Position numbers and translations under genes: made by a program. A stretch of 64,000 bases of DNA from the NCBI RefSeq assembly GCF_019457945.1, contig NZ_JAHZSU010000003.1:186001-250000 (forward strand). Direction: 5' to 3'. Every line of letters begins with the position of its first letter. The first letter of the stretch is position 1. Positions 1 to 8,893 of the stretch are shown here, one piece after another. Below the pieces are notes generated by a model, which was not told the origin of the DNA, did no database searches, and saw only the letters and a program-made list of their open reading frames with translations. This DNA is from Ornithinimicrobium laminariae. Lineage in GTDB: Bacteria > Actinomycetota > Actinomycetes > Actinomycetales > Dermatophilaceae.

Positions 1-548
1 GCATACCCCAGGGCCCAGCCTCGCGAGGACACCTTGTCGCGATCATCTGGATGGGCGACCCTGACCAGCAACGCGTCATAGATGACGATCGAGGAGCCAA
101 GGCATAAGTTCGCCAGGATGAGCAGCACCACGCCTAGTTGCCAGTTGGGTCCCGACAAGAAGAACATGCTCATTGCGGCGATCGAACCGGCCCAGGCGAA
201 AGCTCCTAGGAGTTTTGTGGGGTTAGCTGAACGGTCTGCGATGGCGCCGACAAACAGTAGGAAGACGGTCGAGACGATCGTAGACACCGTCACCGTGTAG
301 GGCGCCAGCGATCCCACAGCGATTGGCACGCCCAGCACGGACAGTGCGGTGCTGCAGGTTTCGTCGGGCGCAAGGTCTGGACACGCGTCGGCCCGGGCCA
401 ACGCCGTCAGGTATGGCGCTATGAGCACCGTGCCCGTCGTGGTGACAAAAGCGGAGTTCGCCCAGTCATACCAAGACCATGCGCGTTGGTGTTTTCGTGA
501 ATAGTGCCGCTTTTTACCTGATGAGCGTGCGGACCCCGGCTGCGTCAT
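1..548 (-). CDS. MFS transporter, UMF1/Atg22-like family (3' end cut by window edge)
   Basis: I read this gene directly from the minus strand; 182 residues are visible and the C-terminus lies outside the window. A short charged N-terminus is followed by W-S-W-Y-D-W-A-N-S-A-F at residues 24-34, the hallmark of the UMF1/Atg22-like branch of the major facilitator superfamily. Hydrophobic segments follow, separated by a short loop with two Cys. An ATG at 546-548 was chosen because it is the only in-frame ATG before the motif; a GAGG lies just upstream, closer than usual. The substrate cannot be inferred. The family is often annotated as a permease or vacuole-effluxer-like protein. It probably acts as an inner-membrane carrier. 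Confidence 0.8.
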   Translation of the reverse strand, partial: MTQPGSARSSGKKRHYSRKHQRAWSWYDWANSAFVTTTGTVLIAPYLTALARADACPDLAPDETCSTALSVLGVPIAVGSLAPYTVTVSTIVSTVFLLFVGAIADRSANPTKLLGAFAWAGSIAAMSMFFLSGPNWQLGVVLLILANLCLGSSIVIYDALLVRVAHPDDRDKVSSRGWALGY

Positions 549-660
549 GCCTCAAGAGTGGCATACGGTGTGCCCGAACGGTGGCCATGATTGCCGAGGA
601 CAACGCACAACAGGGGGACCCCTCATCAAGTCGGTCCCGCCGTCTCAGCGGAATGAGTGG

Positions 661-2073
661 CTACTTGCCCAAAAGGCGGGCAAGGCCCCGACGACGTGGG
701 GAATCTGCTAGATCGGCGGCGGTCTCCTCTCCACCTTCGATCATTTGACGCTGCAGTCCCTCGCGCAGACGTGGAGCCTCTGCCTCTTCGGCCTCAGCCA
801 CGGCACGGCCATGTGGTGTGAGAACGCTCAATTCCTCGGCGCTCAAGTCGCCTGTCTGAAGGTCAACCTGCTCACTGATGTAGCGCAGGATGACGGCGAT
901 GGTTGCCGCAACGGGCACGGCCAAGAACGCGCCGGCGATGCCAAAGAGCGTTCCACCTGCAGTGACACCAATCAAGACGATTCCCGCGTGCAGGTCCATC
1001 GACTTGCTCTGCAGCACTGGGAGCAAGAGATTGCCCTCGACCTGCTGCACGACCAACACGATAATTAAGGTAATCAGCGCCGCCGTAAAGCCTTGCGTCA
1101 CGAGGGCAACGAGCACTGCGAAACCGCCAGCGATCAAGGCACCCACGATCGGGATGAAGGCACCAAAGAAGGTCAGCACCATCAGTGCAAACACCAGTGG
1201 GACCCCGAGGATCCACAGACCAATACCAATCATCACCGCGTCAATGAGACCCACTAGAGCCTGGGTGCGAATAAAACCTGCCACGGTGGTGTAAATGCGC
1301 GAAAGCACCTCAGTGAGGTGCGAACCGATGCGGCGACCCGAGATCCTGCGAATCCAGGGAAGGAATCCCTTGCCGTCCTTAAGAAAGAAGAACGTCAGCG
1401 CCAAGGTCAACACGAAGGTCAGAACGCCAGAGCTGACGGCAGAAACGCCGGTAATCACGCCGGTGGCAATACCACCCGCACTGCTCTGTAACCACTCAAC
1501 GACCTGTGCACTGGCTTCGTTGAGTTGTTCATTCTGGATATTGAGCGGGGGACCGGCGAGCCAGTCTTGCACCTGCTCGATACCCGAAGCAGAGTTGTCG
1601 ATGACCTCGCTGACCTGCCCCACCAAAGCAGGAGCGATTGCCGCCAAGATGCCGACGATGCCGCCGATAAAGACCAGCATAGTGACGAGGGTGCCCAGCG
1701 CAGAGGGCCAACCCTTGGAATCCAGCCAACGCACGGCAGGCCACAGCACAGTTGAAAGAATGATGCCCAGCACGACGGGGAAGATGCCCACCCAGAGTTG
1801 TCCCACGATGTAGAAAAAGACAACCAGTGCCGCGATGACCAGCAGGAAGCGCCAAGACCATCGAGCGGCACCCGCGAACATCTGTTCAAGGATGGCCCCG
1901 CGGTCGACACCCTGGTTCGTTTCTTGAATAGCAGCGGTGTCCGGATCGGTGCTGGCGCCCGGGACCGACGGAGGACGGTGCCCTGACTTCAGCTCGTGTG
2001 TCTTCTTTGAGGATGGCCGGGCCTCGCCCTTGCCCGGTTTCTGAGCAGCCGCATTGGGGCTGGATTGAGACAT
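661..2073 (-). CDS. AI-2E family transporter (PerM/YdiK-type permease)
   Basis: A 470-residue membrane protein. About 75 charged, Pro/Lys/Ser-rich residues come first, then a pair of membrane helices, a soluble loop, and a C-terminal block of helices containing the glycine-rich stretch typical of the AI-2E exporter/PerM family (Pfam AI-2E_transport). The tail is charged and predicted cytoplasmic. Family members are usually 350-400 residues, so the extra length here is the disordered ends. The ATG at 2071-2073 has an AGAGGA ribosome-binding site 6 bases upstream. The transported molecule is unknown; the family name comes from one E. coli member and does not prove autoinducer export. Confidence 0.85.
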   Translation of the reverse strand: MSQSSPNAAAQKPGKGEARPSSKKTHELKSGHRPPSVPGASTDPDTAAIQETNQGVDRGAILEQMFAGAARWSWRFLLVIAALVVFFYIVGQLWVGIFPVVLGIILSTVLWPAVRWLDSKGWPSALGTLVTMLVFIGGIVGILAAIAPALVGQVSEVIDNSASGIEQVQDWLAGPPLNIQNEQLNEASAQVVEWLQSSAGGIATGVITGVSAVSSGVLTFVLTLALTFFFLKDGKGFLPWIRRISGRRIGSHLTEVLSRIYTTVAGFIRTQALVGLIDAVMIGIGLWILGVPLVFALMVLTFFGAFIPIVGALIAGGFAVLVALVTQGFTAALITLIIVLVVQQVEGNLLLPVLQSKSMDLHAGIVLIGVTAGGTLFGIAGAFLAVPVAATIAVILRYISEQVDLQTGDLSAEELSVLTPHGRAVAEAEEAEAPRLREGLQRQMIEGGEETAADLADSPRRRGLARLLGK

Positions 2074-2160
2074 TCGTGTTCCTCTTCCGATGCTACTTAT
2101 GCAGGCAGGTGCGCTATTGGCTCCATGTTCATTGTGTCCTACTCATACCCCACTGCGTAA

Positions 2161-2985
2161 TCAGCGTTGGAGGGAGATCGTAGTCGCCATGGTGGCTGAT
2201 TGCCCGGGGCTGAGCGTGAACTTCTTGTCGCCAAGGCGTGCAGTCTCAATGCAGACCATTTGTGTCCACTCGTCATCGCCCATGTCCTTCATATCCCGGG
2301 CCTTTGTCTCCCACGGGTTCCACACGACCGTGTGGCTGCCCTCGGTGGCAGAGACGTTGATCGTGCGTCCGAGGTCTGGATCGACCACGGAGACATCAGC
2401 AGCCGACTGGTAGATGCGATCCGTTTCTTGGCTCACGGGGAGCGGCCCCTGCTGTGTCTGGTTAGTCTCCAAGACCTTGTCGAAGTAGTGGACACCGTCT
2501 AGCCCCGAGACCGAGATATTTCGGATGTCGCCGACATGGAGGTAGGTGTGCAGCGCTGCCTCGTAAGAAAAGGGGGCCTCGTCAGTGTTTCTGACGGTCA
2601 GGGCAATCTTGAGCCCATCTCTGACCTCAACCTCCAGTTGAGCCTCATAGCGATAAGGAAATGTCTCGATTCCAGGTTGAGACTTCGTGGCCTCCTGATC
2701 GATCGTCCAGACCCACCCGGACTCCCACTTTTTCGCCAACGACCAAAACGCCGTCCTCAGCAACCCGTGGGCAGGTTCCAAGTCACCTTCAGGACCATTG
2801 CCAAACCAAGGCCAGACCAGCGGGACACCGCCTCGGATTGCCGTGCCGGATTCATACCGGCTCTCCTCACTCACCCACACCACGGGGACGCCATCGCGTG
2901 TCCATTCCGCGACATGTGCTCCCTGGTCGTATGCGGTGACTCGGTCAACGCCGTGCTCGATGGTGCGAGGAGTGAAGGTCGTCAT
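2161..2985 (-). CDS. D-hexose-6-phosphate mutarotase (YeaD-like aldose 1-epimerase)
   Basis: A 274-residue cytosolic enzyme of the galactose-mutarotase superfamily. R-G-G-V-P-L-V-W-P-W-F-G at residues 51-62 and A-H-G-L-L-R around His73 are typical of the YeaD/glucose-6-phosphate 1-epimerase branch, where the His is catalytic. V-C-I-E-T-A near the C-terminus supplies the likely catalytic Glu. It would interconvert alpha and beta anomers of glucose-6-phosphate or a related sugar phosphate. The longer open frame back to 3129 was not used because it would overlap the divergent UvrA-like gene; the ATG at 2983-2985 matches the family N-terminus. Confidence 0.87.
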   Translation of the reverse strand: MTTFTPRTIEHGVDRVTAYDQGAHVAEWTRDGVPVVWVSEESRYESGTAIRGGVPLVWPWFGNGPEGDLEPAHGLLRTAFWSLAKKWESGWVWTIDQEATKSQPGIETFPYRYEAQLEVEVRDGLKIALTVRNTDEAPFSYEAALHTYLHVGDIRNISVSGLDGVHYFDKVLETNQTQQGPLPVSQETDRIYQSAADVSVVDPDLGRTINVSATEGSHTVVWNPWETKARDMKDMGDDEWTQMVCIETARLGDKKFTLSPGQSATMATTISLQR

Positions 2986-3082
2986 CGCTCCACAGTAGAG
3001 GGCCGCGACCAGCACCGACCCGTGGCACGGGCCTGATTGCCCGATTTCTGGTTGAATCAGCCAGTTACTACCTGGAGGAAAC

Positions 3083-5473
3083 ATGGCATCTGAGCACACG
3101 AAGTCATCCGGCGAGCACGTTGCTGACACCCATGATCTGATTCGAGTTCAGGGTGCTCGGGAGAACAACCTCAAGAACGTCAGCGTCGAATTGCCTAAGC
3201 GCCGATTGACTGTCTTCACCGGTGTCTCAGGCTCGGGCAAGAGCTCCTTGGTCTTTGCAACGATCGCCGCCGAGTCGCAACGGATGATCAATGAGACCTA
3301 CAGCGCGTTCGTCCAGGGCTTCATGCCCACTCTGGCGCGGCCGGACGTTGACGTCTTAGACGGCCTCACCACAGCCATCATCGTTGATCAGCAACGACTC
3401 GGCGCCAATCCCCGATCCACCGTTGGCACTGCCACCGATGTCAATGCCATGCTGCGCATCCTCTTCAGCCGGCTCGGCGATCCGCACATCGGCTCGCCTC
3501 AGGCGTACTCCTTCAACGTAGCCTCAGCTAGCGGCTCGGGTGCCATCACAGTCGATAAGGCCAACAAGCGCGCCGAACGCGCCGACTTCACGATCACCGG
3601 TGGAATGTGTCCGCGCTGCGAAGGCACCGGGCACGTTAGCGACATTGACCTGACCGAGTTGTATGACGACAGTAAATCTCTGGACGACGGGGCGCTCACG
3701 GTCCCGGGCTATTCGATGGATGGCTGGCAAGGTCGCATCTTTCGCGGCGCTGGCTTTTTCCCTTCAGACAAGCCGATCAGCAAGTTCACCAAAAAGCAGT
3801 TGCACGACTTCCTCTACAAAGAGCCCGTCAAGATCAAGGTTGAGGGCATCAACCTGACCTACCAGGGGCTCATCCCGCAGATCCACAAGTCTTTTTTGTC
3901 CAAAGACATCGACGCCGTCCAACCACACATCCGCGCGTTCATTGAACGAGTGGCGAAGTTCGACACTTGCCCCGAGTGCCAGGGTCTGCGAATCAACGAG
4001 GGAGCACGCTCGTCCAAGATCAATGGCTTGAACATCGGTGAAGTTGCTGCGATGCAGATCAGCGACCTGGTGGGCTGGCTTCGCGAGGTCAAAGATCCTG
4101 GGGTGGGTCCGCTATTGCAGTCCCTCGATGAGACCTTGGAGTCGTTCGTTGAGATTGGCCTGGGCTACCTGAGCCTCGACCGGCCTTCTGGCACGTTGTC
4201 GGGCGGTGAGGCGCAACGCGTCAAGATGATCCGACACCTTGGCTCATCGTTGACGGACACGACTTATGTCTTCGACGAGCCAACGATCGGACTCCACCCA
4301 CACGACATCGCCCGGATGAATGGGTTGCTCCTACGCCTGCGCGACAAGGGCAACACGGTGCTCGTGGTGGAGCACAAGCCAGAGACCATTGCCATTGCCG
4401 ACCACATTGTGGATCTTGGGCCCAAGGCTGGCAGCGACGGGGGAGAGGTGGTCTTCGAAGGCTCCCTGGCGGATCTGCGCAAGAGCGACACCCTGACCGG
4501 TCGGCACTTGGATGATCGAGCCGCACTTAAGCCTGAGGTTCGCGCACCGACTGGCACGCTGGAGGTTCGCGGTGCCAACGAGCACAACCTCCGGGAAGTT
4601 GACGTTGATATCCCCACCGGGGTTTTGGTTGTCGTGACCGGCGTCGCGGGATCTGGAAAGAGTTCACTGATTCACGGATCGGTGGTTGGCCGGGAAGGTA
4701 TCGTCTCCGTTGACCAGACACCCATCAAGGGCTCACGGCGTAGCAACCCCGCGACATACACCGGGTTGCTGGACCCGATCCGCAAAGCCTTCGCCAAAGA
4801 AAACAGCGTCAAACCAGGACTCTTCAGCGCAAACTCCGACGGGGCCTGCCAAAACTGCAATGGCGCCGGTGTCATCTATACCGACCTGGCGATGATGGCC
4901 GGGGTCTCAAGCCCCTGCGAGGTATGCGAGGGGCGCCGATTCCAGGCATCGGTCCTGGAGTACACCTTCGGCGGCAGGAACATCGCCGATGTGCTGGCCA
5001 TGTCAGTCGCTGAGGCAGAGGCCTTCTTTGCCGAAGGACCAGGCAAAATCTTGGCGGCGCACAAGATCTTGGACCGGCTCGTTGATGTGGGCTTGGGCTA
5101 CTTGACGCTTGGCCAACCGCTGACCACTCTTTCGGGCGGAGAGCGGCAGCGCATCAAGTTGGCTACCGAGATGGCGGGCAGGGGCACTGTGTATGTGCTC
5201 GATGAGCCGACTACCGGTCTGCACCTGGCCGATGTGCAAAACCTACTGGGCCTTCTCGACCGGCTTGTCGACTCCGGCAAGACTGTCATCGTCATTGAGC
5301 ACCATCAAGCAGTGATGGCTCACGCTGACTGGATCATCGACTTGGGCCCTGGCGCTGGACACGATGGCGGCCAACTCGTCTTTGAAGGGACACCCTCAGC
5401 TCTGGTGGCTGAGGCCAAGACCCTGACTGGTCAGCATTTGGCCGCCTACGTCGGGACGACTCAGCAAAACTGA
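3083..5473 (+). CDS. UvrA-like ABC ATPase (UvrA2/drug-resistance subgroup)
   Basis: A 796-residue protein with two UvrA-type ATPase halves. Walker A motifs are near residues 46 (G-V-S-G-S-G-K-S-S) and 519 (G-V-A-G-S-G-K-S-S); ABC signatures L-S-G-G-E-A-Q-R and L-S-G-G-E-R-Q-R lie near residues 369 and 682. Zinc-type C-x-x-C pairs occur near residues 175, 295, 589 and 612. True UvrA is about 950 residues; the shorter length suggests loss of the UvrB-interaction insert, as in UvrA2 paralogues linked to resistance against DNA-intercalating antibiotics. GGAGG at 3074-3078 fixes the ATG at 3083. Its 3' end overlaps the convergent aldo-keto reductase by 13 bases. Confidence 0.88.
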   Translation: MASEHTKSSGEHVADTHDLIRVQGARENNLKNVSVELPKRRLTVFTGVSGSGKSSLVFATIAAESQRMINETYSAFVQGFMPTLARPDVDVLDGLTTAIIVDQQRLGANPRSTVGTATDVNAMLRILFSRLGDPHIGSPQAYSFNVASASGSGAITVDKANKRAERADFTITGGMCPRCEGTGHVSDIDLTELYDDSKSLDDGALTVPGYSMDGWQGRIFRGAGFFPSDKPISKFTKKQLHDFLYKEPVKIKVEGINLTYQGLIPQIHKSFLSKDIDAVQPHIRAFIERVAKFDTCPECQGLRINEGARSSKINGLNIGEVAAMQISDLVGWLREVKDPGVGPLLQSLDETLESFVEIGLGYLSLDRPSGTLSGGEAQRVKMIRHLGSSLTDTTYVFDEPTIGLHPHDIARMNGLLLRLRDKGNTVLVVEHKPETIAIADHIVDLGPKAGSDGGEVVFEGSLADLRKSDTLTGRHLDDRAALKPEVRAPTGTLEVRGANEHNLREVDVDIPTGVLVVVTGVAGSGKSSLIHGSVVGREGIVSVDQTPIKGSRRSNPATYTGLLDPIRKAFAKENSVKPGLFSANSDGACQNCNGAGVIYTDLAMMAGVSSPCEVCEGRRFQASVLEYTFGGRNIADVLAMSVAEAEAFFAEGPGKILAAHKILDRLVDVGLGYLTLGQPLTTLSGGERQRIKLATEMAGRGTVYVLDEPTTGLHLADVQNLLGLLDRLVDSGKTVIVIEHHQAVMAHADWIIDLGPGAGHDGGQLVFEGTPSALVAEAKTLTGQHLAAYVGTTQQN

Positions 5474-6345
5474 GCCTCGATCAGTTCTATCTCCTGCGGC
5501 GTCAGTGTCAGTGACGCCGCTTGTGCTGAGTCGGTGATGGACGCCGGCCTGCTCGCACCGGGAATGGGAATCACATGATCGCCCAGCGCTAATTCCCACG
5601 CGAGCACGACTCGTTGTGGGCTGACCTCGCGGCTTTGGCTGATCTCGTGGAAGGTCGGGTAGGCCTGGCCGACGTCTTTGCTTTTGGCTCCGGTGCCACC
5701 GAGCGGGCTCCAGGGCAAGAAGGCAACCTGATGCTGGCCGCAAAGCTCGAGCTCTTCACGACTGGAGCGGAAGCGCGGCGAAAACTCGTTTTGCACGGAG
5801 GCTAGGCTGTCCTCGCCCAACACCTGCAGCGCGACCTCGATCTCTTCGACGTTTGCATTGGAAATGCCAATTGCCCGAACTTTGCCCTCTTGCTGCAATG
5901 CCTTGAAGGTCTCCAAGACCTCGCCGTAGACCAGCCAGCGGTCGGGCCGGTGCCACTGATAGAGGTCGATGACGTCGGTGTCTAAGGCACGCAAGGATGC
6001 TTCGACGGCCCCACGGATGTAGCTGGCTGAGCCATCCCGTCCCCAGATTTCGCCCGCTGAGCGGGTGATACCGCCCTTGGTGCCGACGACGATGGCGCTG
6101 GTGTCGCCGTAGCTCTTCAGCGCCTCGGCGATGATTTCCTCGTTATGGCCCATCGTGTCCCACGAGGGCGCGTAGATGTCGGCCGTGTCGATGTAGGTGA
6201 CACCCGCATCCAACGCGGCGTGCACGGTGGCAATCGCCTGCTCACGACTGGGGCGCTCATTAGCTCCCATCGAAAACGGCATAGCCCCGAGACCAATTGG
6301 CGAGACATCAAAGGGACCAAGTTTGCGGGTTTCCATGCCTGCCAT
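5461..6345 (-). CDS. Aldo/keto reductase
   Basis: A 294-residue NADPH-dependent aldo/keto reductase (TIM barrel). The start motif G-L-G-A-M is followed by the catalytic tetrad: Asp and Tyr in D-T-A-D-I-Y, Lys in V-G-T-K-G-G and His in Y-Q-W-H-R-P. The C-terminal I-P-I-P-G-A-S-R loop is the usual cofactor-binding segment. ATG codons at 6343-6345 and 6334-6336 are both possible; the open frame further upstream runs into arsR and was rejected. The gene lies 26 bases downstream of arsR on the same strand, so co-transcription is likely. The substrate is unknown; the position suggests a stress-response carbonyl reductase. Confidence 0.85.
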   Translation of the reverse strand: MAGMETRKLGPFDVSPIGLGAMPFSMGANERPSREQAIATVHAALDAGVTYIDTADIYAPSWDTMGHNEEIIAEALKSYGDTSAIVVGTKGGITRSAGEIWGRDGSASYIRGAVEASLRALDTDVIDLYQWHRPDRWLVYGEVLETFKALQQEGKVRAIGISNANVEEIEVALQVLGEDSLASVQNEFSPRFRSSREELELCGQHQVAFLPWSPLGGTGAKSKDVGQAYPTFHEISQSREVSPQRVVLAWELALGDHVIPIPGASRPASITDSAQAASLTLTPQEIELIEAQFC

Positions 6346-6371
6346 GATGTCAGCCAGGGGCGGAGAACGAA

Positions 6372-6701
6372 CTAGCGACCTGGCATACCGCAGAGATCGG
6401 TTAGCGCTCCGGAAATCACCGCGAAGCGGTCTTGCACCACGGAGTAATAAGCCCAGCGGCCACGCTGTTCGCGGGCGAGTAGGCCAGCATCGACCAGGAT
6501 CTTGAGGTGATGACTCACCGTCGGCTGCGAAAGCGAAACCGGCTGGGTCAGATCGCACACACAGGCTTCGGCGCCGGGCTGTTTTGCGATGATCGAGACG
6601 AGTTGCACCCGAGTCGGGTCAGACAGGGCTTTGAAGGCTTGGGCCAGCTCGGCAGTCTGTTCGATCGACCCGGCGCTTGCGGCTGGCGCAGATGTTTCCA
6701 T
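6372..6701 (-). CDS. arsR: ArsR/SmtB-family metalloid-responsive repressor
   Basis: A 109-residue winged-helix regulator. C-V-C-D-L places Cys47 and Cys49 in the arsenite-binding position of ArsR proteins, followed by the recognition helix S-L-S-Q-P-T-V-S-H-H-L-K-I-L (57-70). The ATG at 6699-6701 has a strong AAGGTGGGG site upstream; the 20-codon extension to 6761 would run through that site and the divergent promoter. It would repress itself, the downstream aldo-keto reductase and the divergent flavoprotein gene until As(III) or a similar thiol-binding metalloid displaces it from DNA. The type of metalloid sensed is inferred from the Cys motif only. Confidence 0.9.
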   Translation of the reverse strand: METSAPAASAGSIEQTAELAQAFKALSDPTRVQLVSIIAKQPGAEACVCDLTQPVSLSQPTVSHHLKILVDAGLLAREQRGRWAYYSVVQDRFAVISGALTDLCGMPGR

Positions 6702-6714
6702 GTCCCCACCTTCG

Positions 6715-6730
6715 CATACATTGAAGTATG
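6715..6730. promoter_or_regulatory. Candidate ArsR operator between arsR and the divergent flavoprotein gene
   Basis: CATAC and GTATG form a perfect inverted repeat separated by six bases, in the 83-base divergent intergenic region, 14 bases upstream of the arsR start. ArsR/SmtB repressors bind short AT-containing dyads in this position. A second, looser pair (TCGATA ... TATCGA) lies further towards the flavoprotein gene. The site is inferred from symmetry and location only. Confidence 0.4.
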
Positions 6731-6784
6731 TCGATAGATGGGTTAACGTTGTTCCATTCACGTTTATCGATACGAGGAGTCCAA

Positions 6785-8101
6785 GTGAAGAACGTTTCCA
6801 GGGCAGAGTTGCCAGTCGTTGTCATTGGTGCTGGCCCAATCGGTTTGGCCGCGGCAGCCCACCTCGTGGAGCGCGGACTTGATCCGATCATTCTTGAATC
6901 GGGCGATCAGGCTGGTGACGCCGTCGCTCAGTGGGGCCACGTTCGCCTGTTCTCTCCTTGGCGCTACAACGTAGACGAGGCAGCCCGCAAACTGCTCACG
7001 CGCACTGGCTGGGCTGAGCCAGATGCTGATGAACTCCCTACCGGCGCAGAGTTCATTGCCGACTACCTTTTGCCACTCGCTGAGACTCCAGAGATCGCGT
7101 CTCGACTGAGGAGGAACACCCGCGTGTTGGCCGTTGCTCGCGATGGAGCCGACCTGACCCGATCGTTAGGCCGGGAGCGACGCGGCTACCGTGTGCGCAC
7201 CATCAATCAGGATGGCCGGGTCGAGGACGTCTTGGCACGGGCCGTCATTGACGCATCTGGCACGTTTGCCAACTCAAACCCGCTGGGCGTAGGCGGGCTG
7301 CCCGCAGTGGGGGAGCAGGACAGCAGCGACTTCATTTCGGGGCCGCTGCCCGAAGTGCTCGGCGCAGACCGGGCAGCCTTTGCCGGAAAACGATCTCTTG
7401 TTGTCGGCATGGGGCATTCGGCTGCAAATACTCTGCTCGCCTTGATCGACTTAGCCGCAGCCGAGCCAACGACTCAGGTCACCTGGGTCATCCGCGGGGG
7501 ATCGGCGCGGCGTCTCTTTGGCGGGGGAGAGGACGACGCTTTGCCTGCTCGTGGCCATCTCGGCATCAAGCTGCAACAGGCAGTAGAGAATGGGCAGCTC
7601 ACGCTGGTCAAGCGTGTCTCGATTGAGCAGTTGACCCCCACATCGGGCGGCCTGCTGGTCACCGGCACGGAGCGCGAAGAAGCCTTTGAGGTTGAGGTCG
7701 ACGTTGTCGTCAACGCCACTGGCTTTAGGCCCAACCTGGAGATGCTGCGCGAGATCCGCCTGGACCTCGATCCGGTGGTCGAGGCGCCCAGCGGGCTGGG
7801 AGAACTGATTGACCCGAATCATCACTCATGTGGCACGGTGTCGCCCCACGGCGAGCGGTTGCTGCGTCACCCCGATGATGGCTTCTACCTGGCAGGCATG
7901 AAGTCCTACGGGCGAGCCCCCACCTTCTTGCTGGCAACTGGCTACGAGCAAGTCCGCTCTATCGCCGCTGCTCTGGCTGGCGATCAGGAGGCGGCCGATT
8001 TGGTGCACCTTGACCTGCCAGAGACTGGCGTCTGCTCAAGTGACTTGCAGGACGAGGACCAATCTGAGGCCGAGTCATGCTGCGCGCCAGCGACCTGCTA
8101 G
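6785..8101 (+). CDS. ArsO-like FAD/NAD(P)-dependent oxidoreductase with Cys-rich tail
   Basis: A 438-residue flavoprotein with an N-terminal FAD Rossmann motif (V-V-I-G-A-G-P-I-G-L-A-A-A-A) and a central NAD(P) site (V-V-G-M-G-H-S-A-A-N). A-T-G-F-R-P-type sequence marks the flavin monooxygenase superfamily. It is divergent from arsR, and such enzymes in ars operons are called ArsO. The tail holds C417, C432, C433 and C438, a cluster that could bind As(III). The GTG at 6785 has AGGAG 7 bases upstream and was preferred over the ATG at 6728, which would overlap the candidate operator. No arsenite pump or arsenate reductase gene is nearby. The exact reaction is unknown. Confidence 0.75.
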   Translation: MKNVSRAELPVVVIGAGPIGLAAAAHLVERGLDPIILESGDQAGDAVAQWGHVRLFSPWRYNVDEAARKLLTRTGWAEPDADELPTGAEFIADYLLPLAETPEIASRLRRNTRVLAVARDGADLTRSLGRERRGYRVRTINQDGRVEDVLARAVIDASGTFANSNPLGVGGLPAVGEQDSSDFISGPLPEVLGADRAAFAGKRSLVVGMGHSAANTLLALIDLAAAEPTTQVTWVIRGGSARRLFGGGEDDALPARGHLGIKLQQAVENGQLTLVKRVSIEQLTPTSGGLLVTGTEREEAFEVEVDVVVNATGFRPNLEMLREIRLDLDPVVEAPSGLGELIDPNHHSCGTVSPHGERLLRHPDDGFYLAGMKSYGRAPTFLLATGYEQVRSIAAALAGDQEAADLVHLDLPETGVCSSDLQDEDQSEAESCCAPATC

Positions 8102-8303
8102 AAGGTCCAATGGTACGGATCGACTACCCATAACAACGAAGCGAATTGGGATTGGGCGCATAGCCGCTGTGCTTACCGCCTAGCGTCGCTTATCTGGGAA
8201 CATCAGAATTACGCCGATAAGCGACATTATGTAAAGTAACCTTAGTCCAGACGACTAGACGTTGGTTGCGAGGCCCTCCCCAGGCGCCGGGTTGCTGATG
8301 CCT
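8102..8303. other. Non-coding gap with a long inverted repeat
   Basis: This 202-base convergent gap between the flavoprotein and hydrolase genes is more AT-rich than its surroundings and has no convincing open frame. It holds the 10-base inverted repeat at 8185-8225. I see no clear terminator with a T-tract. Confidence 0.5.
8185..8225. repeat. Perfect 10-base inverted repeat with 21-base spacer
   Basis: GTCGCTTATC (8185-8194) and GATAAGCGAC (8216-8225) are exact reverse complements. The spacer is AT-leaning and not self-complementary, so this is not a standard terminator. The layout resembles a paired protein-binding site, for example a resolvase subsite or an operator, or a relic of an element's ends. 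Nothing adjacent identifies the partner. Confidence 0.6.
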
Positions 8304-8873
8304 TCAGAGCTTTGCCAAGAGCGCTTGCACTCTGCTCAGCATCAACGCCGCGGCTTCTGGGTCGAAGTCGCTCAGCGATGCGTCAGCAAAGAGATGTTCA
8401 CCGCCCGGATATACGAACAATTCGGCTTCCGAGGTGCTGGCAGCCAACTCACGAGCCCCAGGCAGATCCTCGGCAAAGAACTCATCGCCTTCTTTGCCGT
8501 GGATCTGCACCGGCACCCCTGGTGGCCAGACCTCACCAAACTCGCTCACCGGCAAGCACGAATACATCAGCAACGCACCAAGCGCACCCGGTCTCGTCTG
8601 AGCTAACTGCTGCGCCATCGTCACGCCAAACGAGAAACCTGCATAGACAAGGTCTGAACGCAGCCCCTCAACAACTGTCGCCCCGCGTGCCTGCAGGGTG
8701 TCGAATCCGACTTGCCGAGCAAACGCCATACCTTGTTCGATAGATGCGAACGTACGTCCCTCAAACAGGTCGGGCGTATGGACGACATGGCCTTCGCTGC
8801 GCAGGTCGTCAGCGAATGCTCTCACTCCCTGGGTCAATCCCTGAATGTGGTGGAACAGCAGAACCTCAGCCAT
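8304..8873 (-). CDS. Dienelactone hydrolase family protein
   Basis: A 189-residue alpha/beta hydrolase of the dienelactone hydrolase family. The nucleophile elbow is G-F-S-F-G (Ser instead of the Cys of classical dienelactone hydrolase). Asp in G-K-E-G-D-E-F-F and His in G-G-E-H-L-F complete the triad. The ATG at 8871-8873 is preceded by AGAGAGG. At 189 residues it is somewhat shorter than the usual 230 or so. The physiological ester or lactone substrate is not known. The next gene upstream, for a Sua5-like protein, ends 20 bases away on the same strand, so the two may be co-transcribed. Confidence 0.82.
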   Translation of the reverse strand: MAEVLLFHHIQGLTQGVRAFADDLRSEGHVVHTPDLFEGRTFASIEQGMAFARQVGFDTLQARGATVVEGLRSDLVYAGFSFGVTMAQQLAQTRPGALGALLMYSCLPVSEFGEVWPPGVPVQIHGKEGDEFFAEDLPGARELAASTSEAELFVYPGGEHLFADASLSDFDPEAAALMLSRVQALLAKL

Positions 8874-8893
8874 CGCCGCACCTCTCTCGCTAT

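Noticed and set aside
2986..3129. Upstream extension of the mutarotase gene
   Set aside because: It overlaps the start and ribosome-binding site of the divergent UvrA-like gene and has no family similarity.
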